Assembly: GCA_025355225.1 (NCBI GenBank)
Contig: JANYAB010000447.1
Location: 1 to 11,279, forward strand
DNA length: 11,279 nt
Origin: Bacteroidota bacterium
GTDB lineage: Bacteria; Bacteroidota; Bacteroidia; Sphingobacteriales; Sphingobacteriaceae
Direction: 5' to 3'
Below are positions 8,268 through 11,279 of this stretch, piece after piece. The translations under genes were made by a program, and so were the position numbers. Below the pieces are notes generated by a model, which saw only the letters and a list, made by a program, of their open reading frames with translations, was not told the DNA's origin and did no database searches. Positions within the stretch are counted from its first letter, which is position 1. Each line of letters begins with the position of its first letter.

Positions 8268-9005
8268 ATGCCAAAATATTTAAAAACATCTGGGATTTCC
8301 GCATGTCTCGAAGATCTCATTTGTGAAGCACAAGAAAGACTTTATATCATCAGCCCCTATCTTAAACTTTCAGATACCATAAGAGAACGTCTTAACGACA
8401 AGGAAAGAGGAAAAATTGAAGTGAGAATCATTTTCGGTAAGCAAGAGCTTAATCCAACAGAAATGAACTACTTACTTAGCCTTAAGTATGTGAAATTATT
8501 CTTTTCCAAAAACCTACATGCAAAATGTTATCTTAATGAAAGGAAAATGATTATTACATCCATGAATTTATATGAGTTTTCTCAAGTCAACAATAAAGAA
8601 ATGGGAATTTTAATTGACAAAGAAAATGAGGCAGACCGGCAAGTTTATGATGAAGCATGGAAGGATATTCAATCAATTTTATTTAATGCTACCGACTTTG
8701 CTTATATTGAAGCTCCTAAAGAAACCCAAAGAAGTTCTAATGAACCAGTCATTCCTAAAGTCGAACTAAGAAAGGTTCCCGCCAGACAGATGGGATATTG
8801 TATTCGAACAAGGGCGGAAATTCCTTTCAACGTTGAAAAGCCAATGAGCAACGAAGCTTTTAAATCTTGGAGTAGATACAGCGATACTAACTATCCCGAA
8901 AAATTTTGCCACTTTTCCGGTGAACAAACAAATGGCGAGACAAGTATGAGTAGGCCAATCTTGAAACAAAACTGGAAAAAGGCAAAAGAGGTTCATAGCC
9001 TATAA
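8268..9005 (+). CDS. single-HKD phospholipase D-like protein with C-terminal ribbon-like domain
   Basis: A 245-residue cytoplasmic protein; no signal peptide or membrane segment is visible. The N-terminal half is a PLD-fold domain: LYIISPYL at 25-32 is the first core strand, and the catalytic motif is H84-x-K86, with E91 where Asp is usual, then TSMN (97-100) in place of GSxN. A single HKD copy implies a dimer, as in the Nuc-type nucleases and related phosphodiesterases. After a linker (about 148-174) comes a conserved-looking C-terminal module starting GYCIRT (176-181), with KSWSRY at 199-204 and FCHFSGE at 213-219. It resembles a zinc ribbon that keeps only C178 and C214. The gene is visibly more AT-rich than its neighbours and stands alone between two terminator repeats. 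Nuclease is more likely than lipase, but the substrate is unknown. Confidence 0.85.
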   Translation: MPKYLKTSGISACLEDLICEAQERLYIISPYLKLSDTIRERLNDKERGKIEVRIIFGKQELNPTEMNYLLSLKYVKLFFSKNLHAKCYLNERKMIITSMNLYEFSQVNNKEMGILIDKENEADRQVYDEAWKDIQSILFNATDFAYIEAPKETQRSSNEPVIPKVELRKVPARQMGYCIRTRAEIPFNVEKPMSNEAFKSWSRYSDTNYPEKFCHFSGEQTNGETSMSRPILKQNWKKAKEVHSL

Positions 9006-9097
9006 TGAATAACTCAACGGAATACAGTCAATTTATTGTTAACCAAACTAGAAAACTATCATTTTAGGCATGTTGGGACTATTCGGGCTGTAGAAGT

Positions 9098-9127
9098 AAA
9101 AGCCCTCAGAAATTAATCTGAAGGCTT
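9098..9127 (+). repeat. 30-base terminator-core repeat, copy 2 (T-run lost)
   Basis: Exact copy of 8159-8188, lying 92 bases after the PLD-like gene stop. It keeps the full hairpin, but CCCGCGG follows GGCTT instead of the T-run, so it would be a weaker intrinsic terminator on the plus strand. On the minus strand the complement ends in a short T-run and could still help stop transcription coming from the right. Confidence 0.85.
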
Positions 9128-9240
9128 CCCGCGGTGGCTGCTACGCAAATGTCGAACCATCTCCTTTCTGATTTCGGTCTGGTTCCGCTTTAACTTGAAG
9201 GCTTACCATAAAACAAAAGGAAGCGGTTACAGCGATAAAA

Positions 9241-9280
9241 AAAAGAAAGCTTTGGGATATTATCCCGAAGCTTTCTTTTT
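9241..9280 (-). terminator. terminator of the cysteine peptidase gene, probably bidirectional
   Basis: The arms AAAAGAAAGCTT (9241-9252) with GGGATA (9254-9259) pair with TATCCC (9261-9266) and AAGCTTTCTTTT (9268-9279) around a one-base centre, with one T/G opposition. On the minus strand the hairpin is followed by a long T-run (complement of the A-run from about 9236). It begins 17 bases beyond the peptidase stop. The T-run on the plus strand means it can also stop read-through from the PLD-like gene. Confidence 0.88.
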
Positions 9281-9296
9281 TAAAAGGTTTTATTTT

Positions 9297-10526
9297 TTAA
9301 GGTATGGCTACAAACAAGCTTCCTGACGGAACGACCTGGGTGTTTTGAATTACTGAATAGGGCAGATAAAAATAGCCATGATACCCCCATGGTGTACCCC
9401 ACGAGTTTTGACAGATAAAAACGCCCCCGCCCGGCTGAGAATTATCATTGATAAAACCGACAATAGGCACCGCGTGACCGCCCAGTAACCGTACGCCAGA
9501 AGCAAGCGATCCGCTCGAATTGAGCGGGTTATAAGTGTAATTTGTAGTATTCAAACTTTCAAAGTAAGGGTAAGAAGTGCGTTTATCATAAACGTTAAAG
9601 CCCATCATTACGGGTTTATTGTTCAAGAGCGCAGTTTTAACATCAGCAACAAGAGCTGCTTTGGTATCATTAATAACAAAGTAGCCTGTAGTTGTGGTAC
9701 CGCTGCTATTGGTGCTTCCGTTTTGTTTGCCAATTGGGTAATTGTTTGGAGCTACCGGTATGGTTTTGGAACCATAGCTATAATAATTGTACGGATAAGT
9801 TGTAAACGGAGCGGTGGATGCTGAGGCAACGTTATAACCGCCGGTGCCCAACACAAACGGGTATTTGTAATTAGCCTCATTGGATATACCGTCAAAAGTA
9901 TAACCATTGTATATTAAACCAGTACCTGTGCCGTTGTTGTTAGACAATCCCTGCAGTGTCTCACCTATGTTTACCATGTTGGCGCCAGGGTCTGAACCAA
10001 TTGAACCTTTATTAATAACCACACGTTCTACAAAATATAAGAACAGCGGGCTGAGCGCTCCGGCTATAGTATTACCTGAACCGTAATAAGACTCGTCTGA
10101 AGTATTTGGAATTTCATTCTGCGTAGCGAGAATAACACCGTTAGCAGTTGTGAAATTGGCGATTACCGGTGCGGAATTATTTTTATAATAATAGAGGATT
10201 TCGTCAGTTTCAGCTCCACAAAAACCGGTACAGGAACCTAGTTGCCCCTGGTCTCTTATTTGTGGGGTAACCAGCAAATAAGAAGTGTAGGGAGTGCCGT
10301 TATATGTTAATCCATCGGGCTGCAACTTATTGCTAAAAAGGTCGGTGGAGAAAGTAGGAACATTTGCCCAGTCAATTGGTTCCATGGGATTCAGGCCCAA
10401 TCCGTGAAGGGTATTTTCAGATACAGCTGAAGAATTTGGGTTGACGGCATCTGAGTTTTTTTTACAGCTGGATAAAATAGATATTGCAACAAAAAAGGCA
10501 ATTGAAAAGGTGAGTATTCGTCTCAT
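9297..10526 (-). CDS. papain-like (C1 family) cysteine peptidase, lipoprotein
   Basis: A 409-residue predicted lipid-anchored cysteine peptidase of the cell envelope. The N-terminus has a charged start, a hydrophobic stretch and a lipobox (LSSC, 18-21), so C21 should be lipidated. The catalytic set is clear. Q93 of RDQGQLGSC is the oxyanion-hole glutamine and C99 the nucleophile, with the same spacing as Gln19 and Cys25 of papain. H351 lies in GGHAVPIVGF and N374 in QNSWGTPWG, the usual Asn-Ser-Trp motif. Trp after the nucleophile is replaced by Thr, as in many bacterial members. The Cys-to-His distance is 252 residues against 134 in papain, because of a Gly/Asn/Ser/Thr/Tyr-rich insertion (roughly 180-285). 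Only about 70 residues separate the lipid Cys from the catalytic region, so a classical propeptide is absent or very short. It is transcribed alone, convergent with the PLD-like gene. The substrate is unknown. Confidence 0.9.
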   Translation of the reverse strand: MRRILTFSIAFFVAISILSSCKKNSDAVNPNSSAVSENTLHGLGLNPMEPIDWANVPTFSTDLFSNKLQPDGLTYNGTPYTSYLLVTPQIRDQGQLGSCTGFCGAETDEILYYYKNNSAPVIANFTTANGVILATQNEIPNTSDESYYGSGNTIAGALSPLFLYFVERVVINKGSIGSDPGANMVNIGETLQGLSNNNGTGTGLIYNGYTFDGISNEANYKYPFVLGTGGYNVASASTAPFTTYPYNYYSYGSKTIPVAPNNYPIGKQNGSTNSSGTTTTGYFVINDTKAALVADVKTALLNNKPVMMGFNVYDKRTSYPYFESLNTTNYTYNPLNSSGSLASGVRLLGGHAVPIVGFINDNSQPGGGVFICQNSWGTPWGYHGYFYLPYSVIQNTQVVPSGSLFVAIP

Positions 10527-10658
10527 AAAATGGGATTAAATGAATGTGATTGTAGGATAAGTTACAGCCAATATAAATATTTTTTTATAAAAGTCTATTA
10601 TGTGCGTTTTTATAAAGGAACAGAGAAATGTATCCTGACACCGGCGCTGTATCGGAAA

Positions 10659-10690
10659 CAAACGTATAAATCAAACCGATAGGTAGCAAA
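10659..10690 (-). promoter_or_regulatory. Bacteroidota-type promoter of the cysteine peptidase gene
   Basis: On the minus strand TTTG (10690-10687) is followed after 20 bases by TACGTTTG (10666-10659), an exact match to the TAnnTTTG -7 element of Bacteroidota housekeeping promoters. Transcription would start near 10652, giving a leader of about 125 bases before the ATG at 10526. Confidence 0.55.
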
Positions 10691-10808
10691 ACTGATTTAG
10701 TACAGTCGAAATAAAGCGAAAATTGCAGATCAGGGAGGTGTTAAAGTTAAACCAGGGTACAAATTCAAATAACCTATTTAAACTATTTAATTGTACCTAT
10801 ACAAACAA

Positions 10809-10839
10809 AAAAGCCCTCAGAATGATCTACGAGACTTTT
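10809..10839 (+). repeat. decayed copy of the terminator repeat, orphaned
   Basis: The stretch ACAAAAAAGCCCTCAGAA (10804-10821) closely matches the first half of the terminator core at 8158, and the second half has diverged. A weak hairpin remains: AAAAG, CTC and AGA (10809-10821) pair with TCT, GAG and CTTTT (10826-10839), with bulges. No plus-strand gene ends just upstream, so it terminates nothing obvious. Confidence 0.5.
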
Positions 10840-10910
10840 GTTGTGGTGCAGACTTTAATTATAACAAACCATTTCTTTTACGATTTAAAGAGATTGGCGG
10901 TTTTAGACCT

Positions 10911-10931
10911 TAATTGAAAATGGTTCAATTA
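10911..10931. promoter_or_regulatory. perfect 8-bp inverted repeat upstream of the LRR gene, operator candidate
   Basis: The arms TAATTGAA (10911-10918) and TTCAATTA (10924-10931) are perfectly complementary around a 5-base spacer. They sit 58 bases before the LRR start, where a repressor site would be plausible. A TATGTTTT just to the right (10930-10937) is one base off the -7 consensus, but no good -33 partner is seen. Confidence 0.35.
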
Positions 10932-10989
10932 TGTTTTAGGCCGCTTAAATCTGCCATCGAATTACAACTAAAAGCGGTACATTTAAACC

Positions 10990-11279
10990 ATGGATTGGCG
11001 ATATAACACGATTTGGTTTGAACAAATTAAAGAAGGTAGTTATCTTAATCAAGACTTTAAGAAGAAGTCGAAAATAGACGATAATTTTAAAAATGTTGAG
11101 TATGCTATTCTTTGGCATTTAAAACATAAGGAAAGTTCATTTGACAACCTACCCAGTTCCCATAAGCTATCCTATTTAGAACTCAACTGGGCAAATCTAA
11201 AAGACCTTCAAGGCGTTGGCAAGTTTGGAAATTTAAAAAGGCTTGAATTACACTACTGTACGAAACTTGAAAACGAATT
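10990..11279 (+). CDS. leucine-rich repeat protein, 5' part only (cut by window end)
   Basis: An open frame begins at ATG 10990 and runs without a stop to the window end (96 codons visible). The N-terminus, MDWRYNTIWFEQIKEG, is polar and aromatic with no signal peptide, which points to a cytoplasmic protein. From about residue 60, LSYLELNWANLKDL and then LKRLELHYCTKLEN show two LRR units with the LxxLxLxxC/N pattern, so the repeats continue past the window. No Shine-Dalgarno sequence is visible, which is normal for the phylum. The base composition is AT-rich, like the PLD-like gene. Function is unknown; LRR proteins of this kind usually mediate protein binding. A role as an immunity or adaptor protein would be a guess. 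Confidence 0.75.
   Translation, partial: MDWRYNTIWFEQIKEGSYLNQDFKKKSKIDDNFKNVEYAILWHLKHKESSFDNLPSSHKLSYLELNWANLKDLQGVGKFGNLKRLELHYCTKLENE

Larger units (their letters stand above)
10527..10989. other. 463-base intergenic region between the peptidase and LRR genes
   Basis: It holds the peptidase promoter and leader, a decayed terminator-like repeat and an inverted repeat (all listed separately). An open frame at 10723-10917 starts at TTG, has no recognisable product and contains the decayed terminator, so I do not call it a gene. Confidence 0.6.

Noticed and set aside
9113..9204. Minus-strand open stretch encoding a basic peptide (RKEMVRHLRSSHRG) next to terminator copy 2
   Set aside because: Only about 29 codons between stops, with the single ATG inside. 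It could be a scrap of a mobile-element gene, but I cannot tie it to any family.
9185..9226. CCGCTT ... AAGCGG inverted pair, also seen at 10941-10977
   Set aside because: Only six bases are shared, spacers and flanks differ, and it is compatible with chance; not treated as insertion-sequence ends.
10723..10917. 64-codon plus-strand frame starting with TTG
   Set aside because: It runs through the decayed terminator hairpin, uses a rare start and lacks a coherent protein pattern.

Overview
The window looks like chromosomal DNA from a Bacteroidota bacterium, most likely family Sphingobacteriaceae (Mucilaginibacter/Pedobacter type). The clues are a very large secreted protein ending in a type IX secretion (T9SS) sorting domain, a Bacteroidota-style promoter (TTTG ... 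TAnnTTTG), weak or absent Shine-Dalgarno sequences, and AT-rich terminators of a form common in the phylum. The genus is an inference.

Left part (about 207-3623, minus strand): a compact three-gene operon, transcribed right to left. It encodes an ABC-2 polysaccharide export permease (Wzm type), its ATPase with a C-terminal cargo-recognition extension (Wzt type), and a family 2 glycosyltransferase. Spacings are 7 and 20 bases. Together they look like part of an O-antigen or other surface glycan locus: the glycosyltransferase helps build the glycan, and the ABC pair flips it across the inner membrane.

Middle (3624-8191): a 714-base intergenic region with no convincing gene separates this operon from a divergent 1267-residue secreted protein. 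That protein has a signal peptide, a six-blade NHL-like propeller nested inside an Ig-like domain, a second Ig-like domain, several domains typical of T9SS cargo, and a T9SS C-terminal sorting domain. It ends at a strong hairpin terminator.

Right part (8192-11279): a mosaic region. A small, visibly more AT-rich gene for a single-HKD phospholipase-D-like protein lies between two exact copies of a 30-base terminator core. It is followed by a convergent gene for a papain-like (C1) cysteine peptidase lipoprotein with its own terminator and a good Bacteroidota promoter. Beyond that come a third, decayed copy of the terminator sequence, an 8-bp inverted repeat, and the start of a leucine-rich-repeat protein cut by the window end. 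The repeated and orphaned terminators suggest insertions and deletions here. I found no tRNA, rRNA, CRISPR array or intact insertion sequence. I see no convincing undescribed multi-gene system; the best leads are the terminator-bounded PLD gene and the architectures of the two exported proteins.
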